DNA of 23,498 bases from JAZUOT01 sp045604805 (GTDB lineage Bacteria > Bacillota > Clostridia > Oscillospirales > Acutalibacteraceae): positions 1-23,498 of the forward strand of contig JAZUOT010000056.1 in NCBI GenBank assembly GCA_045604805.1, given 5' to 3'. Position 1 is the stretch's first letter; each line of letters opens with the position of its first letter. Positions 14,093 to 21,823 of the stretch are shown one piece after another. Below the pieces are notes generated by a model. It searched no databases. It was not told the DNA's origin and saw only the letters and a list, made by a program, of their open reading frames with translations. The position numbers were made by a program, and so were the translations under genes.

Positions 14093-15217
14093 ATGAAATG
14101 GAAGTTTGGTTTTGGTTTTAGTTTTTTGTTTGTGTTTTTTGTTTTGTTCTTTGCGATGAATTTCAATGTATCGCATGCTTTAGAACTAGATGAACCATTC
14201 GATCTTACAAAAGGTAATATTACTATCACAAAAGGTACTACGTATGGCGTTGATGTGAATTATGGTTCTGGTTCTCGTACAGATGTGGATGGGGAAATTG
14301 TAATTACATCCAATGGAACTGAAACAGAAAATATTATACAAATATCTGATAATGTTGGGACAGCAACTGAGCCTGTGAAGATAGTGTTTGACGGGCTAAA
14401 AATATCTAATAATGAGTCTAGTGCAGTAAGCGTTGGAAAGTGTAGTTTTGTCAACATTGAAACAAAAGGTTTGGTACATATCAAAAAAGACTCAAATGAT
14501 CCCTTAGATAGTGCAACTTTTTCAGCTGGCGAAGAGTCTAGCCTTGTCTTTACTGGCAGAAAATATAGAAATAATTTTTTTCTCATAGATTCGGGAAGCA
14601 ATGGAGCTTTTTCAGCTGAAGGTAATGTAAAAATAAATGGTGCTAAAATAATAGCAACGAGTAAAAATGACGGATACGCTTTTTTGGTAGCTGAAAATCT
14701 GGAAGTTATAAATCACGGAAATATAACAGCAACATCTGAAGATGGTAATGCCATAACCGTAAAAGGCAATGCTAGGTTTAGTGATGATGTTTGGGTCGAG
14801 GCTATATCTGAAAATCCCGGAACTATGTTCCCATCTGCTGCTGTTATGATATGTGGCAAATTAACACTGGATGATGATGTTACTCTAAAAGCAACGATAA
14901 ATAATGGCAACGCCATTTCTGTAGGTTATGAGGAGCAGACGGAGTTGAAAGTCTTGGATGATGCTCTTATCATGGCTACTGTAAAAAATGAAGGTGAGGC
15001 TATTTTAGTTAAAAACGGCGATCTTTTTGTAGATGATGGAGATATAAGAGCAACTGTAAACGGAACAGGTAGTGCTTTGTGGGTGAATGGTGATTTAAAT
15101 TTGAAGGATGGAGATATAATATTAAATATTGATGAAAATAACGAAGTGTTACATGTTTCAGGTAAGAAGAATATCTGGGATGATGGAAAAATAGTGCTGA
15201 ACGGTAAAGTAATATAG
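14093..15217 (+). CDS. Secreted beta-helix repeat protein of unknown function
   Basis: A 374-residue exported protein. The ATG at 14093 follows AGGAGAGG; an upstream GTG at 14066 is less likely. A Sec signal with an unusually Phe-rich core ends near NVSHALE (about residue 31). From residue 179 to the end there are seven to eight repeats of about 24-30 residues. Their pattern is Lx(V/L)xDGxIxATxxNGxAIxVxG, for example LFVDDGDIRATVNGTGSALW and LTLDDDVTLKATINNGNAIS. Residues 32-178 show looser versions of the same rhythm. This predicts a right-handed parallel beta-helix, one coil per repeat. It resembles clostridial surface carbohydrate-binding beta-helix proteins. No catalytic motif or LPXTG anchor is seen, so it is likely secreted or loosely attached. 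The function is not known. Confidence 0.75.
   Translation: MKWKFGFGFSFLFVFFVLFFAMNFNVSHALELDEPFDLTKGNITITKGTTYGVDVNYGSGSRTDVDGEIVITSNGTETENIIQISDNVGTATEPVKIVFDGLKISNNESSAVSVGKCSFVNIETKGLVHIKKDSNDPLDSATFSAGEESSLVFTGRKYRNNFFLIDSGSNGAFSAEGNVKINGAKIIATSKNDGYAFLVAENLEVINHGNITATSEDGNAITVKGNARFSDDVWVEAISENPGTMFPSAAVMICGKLTLDDDVTLKATINNGNAISVGYEEQTELKVLDDALIMATVKNEGEAILVKNGDLFVDDGDIRATVNGTGSALWVNGDLNLKDGDIILNIDENNEVLHVSGKKNIWDDGKIVLNGKVI
14627..15214 (+). repeat. Array of degenerate 24-30 residue coding repeats
   Basis: Seven to eight units encode the pattern hydrophobic-DDG-(D/N)-I-x-A-T, then NG-x-A-I-x-V-x-G. Units differ in sequence, so this is an old diverged array rather than a recent tandem expansion. 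The third unit carries an insertion near GTMFPSAAVMICGK. Confidence 0.7.
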
Positions 15218-15251
15218 ATATCTGTGTAAAGTATTTTATTTGAACTGAACT

Positions 15252-15295
15252 GCGGCCATAAAGATCAAAGGATGATTTTTGATCTTTATGGCCGC
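15252..15295 (+). terminator. Perfect 18-bp inverted repeat, probable terminator
   Basis: GCGGCCATAAAGATCAAA (15252-15269) and its exact complement (15278-15295) flank an 8-nt loop. It begins 34 nt after the beta-helix gene stop. The downstream tail is only moderately T-rich (CTTCTTTACTT), and the stem is longer than usual for a terminator. The AAA/TTT inner end would give a U-tract for either strand. Confidence 0.65.
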
Positions 15296-15421
15296 CTTCT
15301 TTACTTATATTGTGCTAAAGTGGTAAAATAACCTTAGACACAGGGGGACAAAAATAAGTCATAATATAATGTAATTTGAGTGCAGTAATAACTTCAACAC
15401 AGCTACTAGGAGGGGTTTAGC

Positions 15422-15835
15422 ATGAAATATAGCAAAGAACAACGTTTATACATAGGTCGCCGAATCTATGACGGCGAAATTAATTGTTATCAAGCTGCAG
15501 AGCAGTATAAAATTAACCACTATACAGCTCGTGATTACATGAAAATGTATAGGGATACTAATCAATTGCCAAAAAAGATTAAAACTGAAACTAAATCTAA
15601 ATCCAAAACCAAGACTAAGACTAAGACTAAAACTAAGTATAAGACCAATTTCACTTTCACTACTAAATTGACTCTGAATAATTCGGCAGATCTACAAAAA
15701 TATCAGGATATGAGTAGAGAAGAGTTACTGCAAGCTCTTATCTTGGCACGTATAACAGAAGAACGATTAAAAATGGGTTACGAGGTAAAGGAGGATGGTT
15801 CAATCATTCGTTACGTCAGAAAAAATAGCAAATAA
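15422..15835 (+). CDS. IS3 OrfA-like HTH protein, orphan
   Basis: A 137-residue basic protein. Residues 1-48 form a transposase-type helix-turn-helix (EINCYQAAEQYKINHYTARD). Residues about 54-75 are a Lys/Thr-rich linker coded by a hexanucleotide repeat. The C-terminal part, MSREELLQALILARITEERL then KMGYEV, resembles the leucine-zipper end of IS3-family OrfA proteins. The SD AGGAGGGG lies about 6 nt from the ATG. No OrfB/integrase with DDE residues follows; 311 bp of non-coding DNA does. It is therefore an orphan, either an IS remnant or a small domesticated DNA-binding protein. The frame and SD are intact, which argues against plain decay. Confidence 0.7.
   Translation: MKYSKEQRLYIGRRIYDGEINCYQAAEQYKINHYTARDYMKMYRDTNQLPKKIKTETKSKSKTKTKTKTKTKYKTNFTFTTKLTLNNSADLQKYQDMSREELLQALILARITEERLKMGYEVKEDGSIIRYVRKNSK
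15581..15646 (+). repeat. Imperfect hexanucleotide tandem repeat, 11 units
   Basis: Eleven 6-nt units of the type AA(G/A)ACT lie in frame and code for alternating Lys-Thr/Ser. Three consecutive AAGACT units at the centre are identical. Because units are multiples of three, copy-number changes would alter linker length without breaking the frame. Confidence 0.85.
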
Positions 15836-16146
15836 TACTTAAACTTTCTGTAGGGTTCTCAACCAATTTTCTTTGTGATGCCATGAGTATTTAGATATGT
15901 AGCTATTGATACTGGATGAAGATGTTTAGAATCTCACACTAGATTAAACACCTTATAAAATGTCCACTTATATACGGATGGTGGAATGCAAAAATGCGTT
16001 TAGATATGGGCACTTAAATGCCTATTCGATCTAACTGAATAATTTTTAAAATTTTGAATAAACATAAAGGTAAGCTGGCGGGTAATATGTAGTACGGATT
16101 TTCTAAACCTTGTTTTTATCCACAGTTTTTAGATGTAACCAAATTA
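15836..16146. other. Non-coding stretch between the HTH gene and the flavoprotein gene
   Basis: These 311 bp lie between two convergent genes and contain no credible frame on either strand. I see a small hairpin (GGCA CTTAAA TGCC, about 16005-16018) and an isolated DnaA-box-like TTATCCACA at 16116-16124. The region may be the decayed remainder of an insertion element that once followed the OrfA-like gene, but no transposase residues could be recovered by eye. Confidence 0.5.
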
Positions 16147-17376
16147 TTATTGAGCTGCGTTTTTGCCAGCTATTAAGCCGCTCAACCACGCCCAATGCAA
16201 ATTATATCCTCCGCATTCCCCATTAACATCGAGCATTTCACCGCAAAAATAAATATTTTTTATTTTTTTACATTGCATGGTAAGTGTGTTAATCTCGGAA
16301 AGCTTAACACCGCCACTGCTTATCTGAGCATCTTTTATTGGGAAATTGCCTTTTATAGAAAAATCAAAATTTTGCAGAGAAAAAGCTATTTTTTTAAGTT
16401 CGCTATCGCTTATATATTTACAATATTTATTTTTTGAAATATCATTATATTTCATCACTGCTTGAGATAATTTTCGAACAAACATACCCTGTAAAAGTTC
16501 ACAAGACATTCTATTTGAAAATATAATTCTATTTTTCAGCAATAATTTAAATATTTGATTTTGTGAATATTCAGGGATCAGATTTAATGAGACTGATTTT
16601 TCTGAAGTCCTATATATGTTGTTTAGCAAAGACAGATTAAACACACATATACCCGAAAGTCCATCTTTCACAAATTGGACTTGGCCGTTCTCAGTTTTTA
16701 TAGTTTTTTTATCAGCCAAAAAAGATACCTTAGCATTTACTCTTAATCCTGCTAATATAGGCAAAATTTTACTGTCGGAATATATTTTAGATAAAGCAGG
16801 CATGAATGGGATAATTTTTATTCTAAGATTTCTTGCAATTTCAAGGCCGCTGCCATCAGAACCGGTACTAGGGAATGATGCTCCTCCGCAAGCCATTATA
16901 CATTTTTGAGCAAATACTGTGTTATCTTTAGAACTTATCTTCACTAAAAGCTTACTTGTATCAATATCTGTTACCTTAAACTCCTTAATCACATTTATTT
17001 TTAGATTATCTATAGCGTTTTTCAAAATATCTAAAACTGTACTGGAATTCTGGCTATATGGATATATTCTGCCTTCGCTATCACAGGTAGTAAGCAAACC
17101 TAACTTTTTCCAAAAATCTGATACATTGTATGGATGAAAATTTTTAAGAATATTTTCTAAATCATAAATATTTTTACTGTAATATTTCTTTGAGTCTATA
17201 AATCTATTTGATAGATTACAACGACCATTACCAGTAGAAAGCAGTTTTTTACCTAGATGTTTCCCACTTTCTAAGATAACAACTTTTAGTTTATTATTAT
17301 GCTGTTTAGCCGAAATAGCAGCAACCATACCAGAGGCACCACCACCAATTATGGCAATATCATATGTACAGGACAT
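16147..17376 (-). CDS. BaiN/HI0933-family FAD-dependent oxidoreductase
   Basis: A 409-residue flavoprotein. The N-terminal dinucleotide-binding motif DIAIIGGGASGMVAA binds FAD. The family signature LGKKLLSTGNGRCNLSN follows at about 41-57. CGGASFPSTGSDGSG is mid-protein, and the C-terminal block YFCGEMLDVNGECGGYNLHW closes the FAD site. This is the HI0933/YhiN group, some members of which are annotated as BaiN-like bile-acid reductases. The substrate here cannot be inferred, and a bile-acid role should not be assumed. It is the last gene of the rsmD-coaD operon, 39 nt after the coiled-coil gene. AGGAAGAGG provides an SD about 11 nt from the ATG. Confidence 0.9.
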   Translation of the reverse strand: MSCTYDIAIIGGGASGMVAAISAKQHNNKLKVVILESGKHLGKKLLSTGNGRCNLSNRFIDSKKYYSKNIYDLENILKNFHPYNVSDFWKKLGLLTTCDSEGRIYPYSQNSSTVLDILKNAIDNLKINVIKEFKVTDIDTSKLLVKISSKDNTVFAQKCIMACGGASFPSTGSDGSGLEIARNLRIKIIPFMPALSKIYSDSKILPILAGLRVNAKVSFLADKKTIKTENGQVQFVKDGLSGICVFNLSLLNNIYRTSEKSVSLNLIPEYSQNQIFKLLLKNRIIFSNRMSCELLQGMFVRKLSQAVMKYNDISKNKYCKYISDSELKKIAFSLQNFDFSIKGNFPIKDAQISSGGVKLSEINTLTMQCKKIKNIYFCGEMLDVNGECGGYNLHWAWLSGLIAGKNAAQ

Positions 17377-17415
17377 AGATAATAATACCTCTTCCTTTAA
17401 AGTCTAATTATATTA

Positions 17416-17871
17416 TTACTTAATTGAAGAATCTTTTATATTCTGTCTCATCTTGTGGAAATCAGTTGTAAAAGAAGAAAGCTGCTCATCTATGTTTTTC
17501 ATGAAATTATTTACATATATTTGCGTAGATTTTTTTATATCATCTGCTTGTTTTTTAGCTTCGTCTACAATTTCTTTAGCATGTGCATGAGCTTGCCTAA
17601 CTAACTCATCCTGATTTATCAGCAACTCCGCTCTTTCTTTAGCTTTGTTTACAATGAGTTCACCTTCGCGTTTAGCATCAGCAAGTATTTGTTTCCTATC
17701 AGCAGTAATTGCCCTAGCCTGCCTTACTTCCTGTGGGATACTGTTTCTTAAATCATCCAAAATATCTCTAGCTCTTTCAGCATCAACAACGGATTTGCCA
17801 CCGGTAAGCGGAACGCTCCAGGCATCATCAATTAGTTTGTCCATTTCATTTAATAGATTGTATATATTCAT
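17416..17871 (-). CDS. Small coiled-coil protein, unknown function
   Basis: A 151-residue soluble, charged and highly helical protein with no signal peptide. Residues about 52-120 read as a long coiled coil (ADRKQILADAKREGELIVNK, then KAKERAELL, then AHAKEIVDEAKKQADDIKK) with ATP-synthase-b or DivIVA-like heptad character. The N-terminal part contains LLNEMDKLIDDAWSVPLTGG, a conserved-looking block. It sits between coaD (24 nt upstream) and the flavoprotein gene (39 nt downstream) on the same strand. AGAGGA lies 6 nt before the ATG. I think similar small proteins occur beside coaD in other clostridia, but I know of no assigned function. A scaffold or septum-associated role is only a guess. 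Confidence 0.75.
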   Translation of the reverse strand: MNIYNLLNEMDKLIDDAWSVPLTGGKSVVDAERARDILDDLRNSIPQEVRQARAITADRKQILADAKREGELIVNKAKERAELLINQDELVRQAHAHAKEIVDEAKKQADDIKKSTQIYVNNFMKNIDEQLSSFTTDFHKMRQNIKDSSIK

Positions 17872-17895
17872 AGCAAATCCTCTTTCTGAAAATCT

Positions 17896-18375
17896 TTAGA
17901 TTTTATTGTGCAATTTTTGCAAGACACATTTCGGCAAAAACTGAGAAACATCAGCATCAAATTTATCTAACTGTTTAATCACACTGGAACTTAGGTACAT
18001 ATATTGCAAATTAGTAGTCAAAAAGACCGTTTCTATATCTGGAGCAAGATTTTTATTCATTAATGACATTTGGAACTCATATTCAAAATCGGAAACAGCT
18101 CTGAGTCCTCGCACAACAACGTTTGCCTTATATTTTTTAGCACAGTCCATAAGTAAGCCATCAAAAGTTATTGTTTGCACATTAGGTATATTTTGCTCCT
18201 TAAGTGCTTGCTTAAGCATTTCTTTTCTTTCAATAGGAGAAAACATAGTTTTTTTTTCGGGATTCACAAGTATGGCAGCAATAACTTTATCAAACATAGA
18301 ACTAGCTCTCGCTATTATATCTAAGTGACCTAAAGTTACAGGGTCAAAGCTGCCGGGGCATATAGCTATTTTCAT
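17896..18375 (-). CDS. coaD: Phosphopantetheine adenylyltransferase
   Basis: This 159-residue enzyme transfers AMP from ATP to 4'-phosphopantetheine, the penultimate step of coenzyme A synthesis. The N-terminal PGSFDPVTLGHLDII contains the nucleotidyltransferase (T/H)xGH motif. Conserved VVRGLRAVSDFEYEFQMSLM and the C-terminal YMYLSSSVIKQL (the ISSSxVRE equivalent) complete the signature. The length is exactly typical. The ATG overlaps the rsmD stop by 4 nt (ATGA), so the two are translationally coupled. Confidence 0.97.
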   Translation of the reverse strand: MKIAICPGSFDPVTLGHLDIIARASSMFDKVIAAILVNPEKKTMFSPIERKEMLKQALKEQNIPNVQTITFDGLLMDCAKKYKANVVVRGLRAVSDFEYEFQMSLMNKNLAPDIETVFLTTNLQYMYLSSSVIKQLDKFDADVSQFLPKCVLQKLHNKI

Positions 18376-18932
18376 ATGATTTCACTTCCACTTGTATTTT
18401 CGTAGCGCGAAACCCTTATTTTTCCATATTTATAAACTTTAACTCTGGAAAAACTACCAATCTCTTCGTCTAGATCCAAATCGCAAGTATGCTCACAAAG
18501 TAGTATACCATTGTTTTTTATAGCAGTTTGAATACTTTTAGCTAGAGTATCAAAAATAAGCTTGCCACTATAGTATGGTGGATCCATGTATATTATATCA
18601 AACTTGTGTGTATTGCGTAGAAGAAAAGTTTGAACATCTAAATTTTCAACCGTAGAGTACATTTCCAGTTTGGTGTGTTTAAGATTTTCTCTGATAACAT
18701 TCACAGACTTAATATTCTTTTCCACAAAAACCGCACTTTTGGCCCCTCGACTAAGAGCCTCAATACCCATTTGACCGCTGCCTGAAAATAAATCTAAAAA
18801 GCTTCTGCCCTCCAACAAAAACTGTATAGTGCTAAAAACAGCCTCTTTTACCTTGTCTGTAGTAGGTCTTATATCCGCAGCCAAAGGTAACTTCAAACTG
18901 CTACCCCTTGCTTTTCCTGTAATAACTCGCAT
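18372..18932 (-). CDS. rsmD: 16S rRNA (guanine-N2)-methyltransferase RsmD
   Basis: A 186-residue SAM-dependent enzyme that in E. coli methylates G966 of 16S rRNA. It starts MRVITGKARGSSLKLP, the usual RsmD N-terminus. The SAM-binding motif FLDLFSGSGQMGIEAL and the catalytic DPPYYSG follow. A longer frame reaches 18995, but the ATG at 18932 is correct: GGAGGA (18941-18946) lies 8 nt upstream and the promoter (18967-18995) overlaps the would-be extension. It is the first gene of the rsmD-coaD-coiled-coil-flavoprotein operon. Confidence 0.95.
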   Translation of the reverse strand: MRVITGKARGSSLKLPLAADIRPTTDKVKEAVFSTIQFLLEGRSFLDLFSGSGQMGIEALSRGAKSAVFVEKNIKSVNVIRENLKHTKLEMYSTVENLDVQTFLLRNTHKFDIIYMDPPYYSGKLIFDTLAKSIQTAIKNNGILLCEHTCDLDLDEEIGSFSRVKVYKYGKIRVSRYENTSGSEII

Positions 18933-18966
18933 AATTTTGCTCCTCCAAGGAAAGCTTATGTCAGTA

Positions 18967-18995
18967 ATTATCCGATTTTTTGATATTTCTGTCAA
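18967..18995 (-). promoter_or_regulatory. Promoter of the rsmD operon
   Basis: On the minus strand TTGACA (18990-18995) and GATAAT (18967-18972) are separated by 17 nt, about 34 nt upstream of the rsmD ATG. Confidence 0.82.
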
Positions 18996-19024
18996 TAAAA
19001 TAAAAATATTATGAATAAATAATT

Positions 19025-20188
19025 TTATTGATAATGTTCTGCATTATTTTTTTCTCTTTTAATGGTTGCTTCTTTTAATAATACATACGCAGCAGAAGCG
19101 GCCGGGACACCAAGAAGCATTCCAACAGGTCCGGCTAGGCTACCACCAATAGTCACAGCAGAAAGGACCCAAATAGCAGGTAAATTAATTTTAGCTCCAA
19201 CAACACGAGGGTATATTAAATTACCCTCAATTTGCTGTAAAATCAAGAGAAATATGATGAATATCAGAGCTTTTATTGGATTAACTGTTACTATCATCAA
19301 TGCACCAATAATGGCTCCCACAAATGCACCTACTATTGGAACCAAAGCTGTAACACCGACCAAAGCACCGATCATTGGTGCATATGGAATTTGCAGGATT
19401 ATCATACCAAGCATACAAAGAGTTCCAAGAATAACAGCCTCAATAGCCTGACCTGCAATAAAATGTTTAAAAACTCTACCACTTACGCTACTTATGTGAA
19501 TAATTATATTTGCTGTTTTCTCTGGTATCCATACTTTAACAAGATAAGAACATTGATATTTCAAAGTTTCTTTTTGTGCAAGCGTATATATTGAAAAGGC
19601 TAAGGAAATAAAAGCTGTGAATATCCCCATATACAGTGAACTGATGGTTGCAAACAACTGATGGATAGTATTTCCAGCTTGAAGAGAAAACCATTGTTCA
19701 AGTTGATGTTTGATTTCACTCCAATCAACATCGCTCTTTGAAAAATATTCTCCTAAAGGGATGCTTGTCCAATCTAAATTTTTTTCAAATTCTGCTAAAG
19801 CATCGATGTCTAGCATTATAATTTGAGCGATAAGCTTTATCGCATCTACTAATTTAGGAATAACTAAAAATGCAATACCTGTAAAACAGATAATAACAAA
19901 TACCAAAGACAGCACAATAGATAGTGTGCGTTTTGCTTTATGTCTTTTTATCTTTTTTAGTAAGCGTGACTCAATAGCACTCATAGGAACATTGAGTATA
20001 AGAGCTAATATTATACCTATGAGAATAGGTTTGCACAGATTGTATACCCAGTTTGCAGCAATAGCTACATCCTCAATATAACGGATAGACAGATAAATTA
20101 AAATACAAATAGTTATTATTCCTATTATCCATTTTGCTGCCTGCCGATTTTTTGTTATATTTTCAAACAATAAAAACATTCCCTTCAC
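19025..20188 (-). CDS. AI-2E-family (PerM/YdiK-type) membrane transporter
   Basis: A 387-residue polytopic protein with about eight TM segments. The family-typical large soluble loop lies around residues 130-180. The C-terminal signature GALVGVTALVPIVGAFVGAI, then EGNLIYPRVVGAKINLPAIW and GPVGMLLGVPAASAAYVLL, is characteristic of the AI-2E transporter family. Members include putative exporters of autoinducer-2 and sodium/proton antiporters; the substrate here is unknown. Translation begins at GTG 20188, overlapping the cls stop (GTGA), or at ATG 20179. Neither start has a clear independent SD, which suggests translational coupling to cls. Confidence 0.9.
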   Translation of the reverse strand: MKGMFLLFENITKNRQAAKWIIGIITICILIYLSIRYIEDVAIAANWVYNLCKPILIGIILALILNVPMSAIESRLLKKIKRHKAKRTLSIVLSLVFVIICFTGIAFLVIPKLVDAIKLIAQIIMLDIDALAEFEKNLDWTSIPLGEYFSKSDVDWSEIKHQLEQWFSLQAGNTIHQLFATISSLYMGIFTAFISLAFSIYTLAQKETLKYQCSYLVKVWIPEKTANIIIHISSVSGRVFKHFIAGQAIEAVILGTLCMLGMIILQIPYAPMIGALVGVTALVPIVGAFVGAIIGALMIVTVNPIKALIFIIFLLILQQIEGNLIYPRVVGAKINLPAIWVLSAVTIGGSLAGPVGMLLGVPAASAAYVLLKEATIKREKNNAEHYQ

Positions 20189-21717
20189 ATAAGCGGAGCA
20201 ACCAAACGAAGCAGATCTTGAAACATTCCCATAAAAATATTTGTTTTACAATTATCAGTTGTTATGGCTACACATTTATCAAGAGTTTTTATAAAATCGT
20301 CTTTTATGCCCATAATAGCTGAATTTTCATACAACAAGGCACCACATTCAAAGTTAAGATAAAGGCTTCTGAAATCCATATTAATTGTTCCTACAGTTGC
20401 TACAATATCGTCTGAGACGAATGTTTTAGAATGCATGAAGCCTTCTGTATATTCGTAAATTTTAACCCCTGCACTAATCAAGTCTTGATAGTACGAGCGG
20501 GTAGTTACATGAACTAACCATTTGTCCCATTTATGAGGGGTTACAATTCTAACGTCGACACCGCTTTTCGCAGCAAGACACAAAGCTGAAAACATACTAT
20601 CATCAACAATCAAATACGGTGTATTTATGTAAATATAATCTCGGGCATTATTTATTATTTGCATATAAACATGTTCACCAATATAGTCTGAATCAACAGG
20701 GTTATCCGCGTAAGGTTGAACAAACCCTCCTGAATCTATCTGACAAATTTCATTTTTCCACGGATAATACGAATAATAATCTTCATCGCTATTTGTACAT
20801 AAATCCCACATCTGTAAAAACATTAAAGTGAAACTCCAAGCAGCCAAACCTTTAACCATTATTGATGCATCTTTCCAATGTCCGAATCTTTCTACAGCAT
20901 TTATGTATTCATCGGAAAGATTTATACCTCCAGTAAAAGCTACTTTACCATCGATAACAGCTATTTTTCTGTGATTCCTATTATTTTGTTGTGCAGTCAT
21001 TACAGGTCGAAATGGGTTGAATACAGTACATTCAATTCCGTATTTTCTAAGTTGTTCGGGATAATCTTGAGGTAAAGTAAAAAAACATCCCATATCATCG
21101 TAAAGCAAACGAACAACTACACCTTGCTTAACTTTGCGTATCAGTATATCTAAGACGCTGTTCCACATAGCACCTTCTTTAACTATGTAATACTCCAGGA
21201 AAATATATTTTTCCGCCTTTTCCAATTGTTCTAACATGGACTTTAATTTGCTTTCCCCAGGACTTAGATAGTGCACAGAAGTATTACTATAAATGGGAAA
21301 ATTAGCATAGTTTTGCAAATATTTTATTTGACAAGTAAACTGCGGCATTTCCTCTAACGATTCTTTATATGCACTACCTGGCAAATAGAATAATTTTTTT
21401 GCTTTTTTTGAAACTCTATCTATAGCATTAAAACGCTTGGTTGAGGACTGAAAATGGACTAACAAGTACATTAATCCACCGAATAGTGGAAAGGTTAGGA
21501 TGATTATTACCCATGTTATTTTATAAGAACTTTTTACTTTTCTCGAAAGAACATAGAAAACCGTTATAATACTCGCAGATGTAAGAACTAGGCTAAATAT
21601 CCTGGAGGACTGGCTTTTACTCAAAACAAAGTTAAGTAAAACTATAATTTGCGATAAGATTAGGATAACAATGATTAATCTTGTAAAAAATAGCTTCCTA
21701 AACCATTTTTTGTGCAT
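20185..21717 (-). CDS. cls: Cardiolipin synthase (phospholipase D family)
   Basis: A 510-residue membrane enzyme that condenses phosphatidylglycerol molecules into cardiolipin. Two N-terminal TM segments (about 12-30 and 36-57) and a third (about 67-87) precede two PLD catalytic repeats. HKD1 is NHRKIAVIDGKVAFTGG near residue 242 and HKD2 is MHSKTFVSDDIVATVGT near residue 427. Both have intact His-x-Lys and Asp. The length is typical of Bacillota Cls. GGAGGA lies about 7 nt before the ATG. Together with the downstream AI-2E-type gene it forms a two-gene unit, separated from ftsZ by the hairpin at 21756-21789. Confidence 0.94.
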   Translation of the reverse strand: MHKKWFRKLFFTRLIIVILILSQIIVLLNFVLSKSQSSRIFSLVLTSASIITVFYVLSRKVKSSYKITWVIIILTFPLFGGLMYLLVHFQSSTKRFNAIDRVSKKAKKLFYLPGSAYKESLEEMPQFTCQIKYLQNYANFPIYSNTSVHYLSPGESKLKSMLEQLEKAEKYIFLEYYIVKEGAMWNSVLDILIRKVKQGVVVRLLYDDMGCFFTLPQDYPEQLRKYGIECTVFNPFRPVMTAQQNNRNHRKIAVIDGKVAFTGGINLSDEYINAVERFGHWKDASIMVKGLAAWSFTLMFLQMWDLCTNSDEDYYSYYPWKNEICQIDSGGFVQPYADNPVDSDYIGEHVYMQIINNARDYIYINTPYLIVDDSMFSALCLAAKSGVDVRIVTPHKWDKWLVHVTTRSYYQDLISAGVKIYEYTEGFMHSKTFVSDDIVATVGTINMDFRSLYLNFECGALLYENSAIMGIKDDFIKTLDKCVAITTDNCKTNIFMGMFQDLLRLVAPLM

Positions 21718-21755
21718 TATTAATCCTCCTCATCGAACAACAAAATACAACAACA

Positions 21756-21789
21756 CCGCAAATCTAAACAATAAGAATTAGATTTGCGG
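21756..21789 (-). terminator. Terminator between ftsZ and cls
   Basis: CCGCAAATCTAA (21756-21767) and its exact complement TTAGATTTGCGG (21778-21789) form a 12-bp perfect stem with a 10-nt loop. The hairpin begins 34 nt past the ftsZ stop and is followed on the minus strand by a T/G-rich tail. It lies upstream of the cls SD and so could also act as a cls leader structure. Confidence 0.7.
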
Positions 21790-21823
21790 AGAGTAATGAT
21801 TATTATATCATAAAAAAATTTAT

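Noticed and set aside
16116..16124. TTATCCACA, a DnaA-box match
   Set aside because: It is a single copy with no cluster, no AT-rich unwinding region and no dnaA/dnaN nearby, so it is not an origin.
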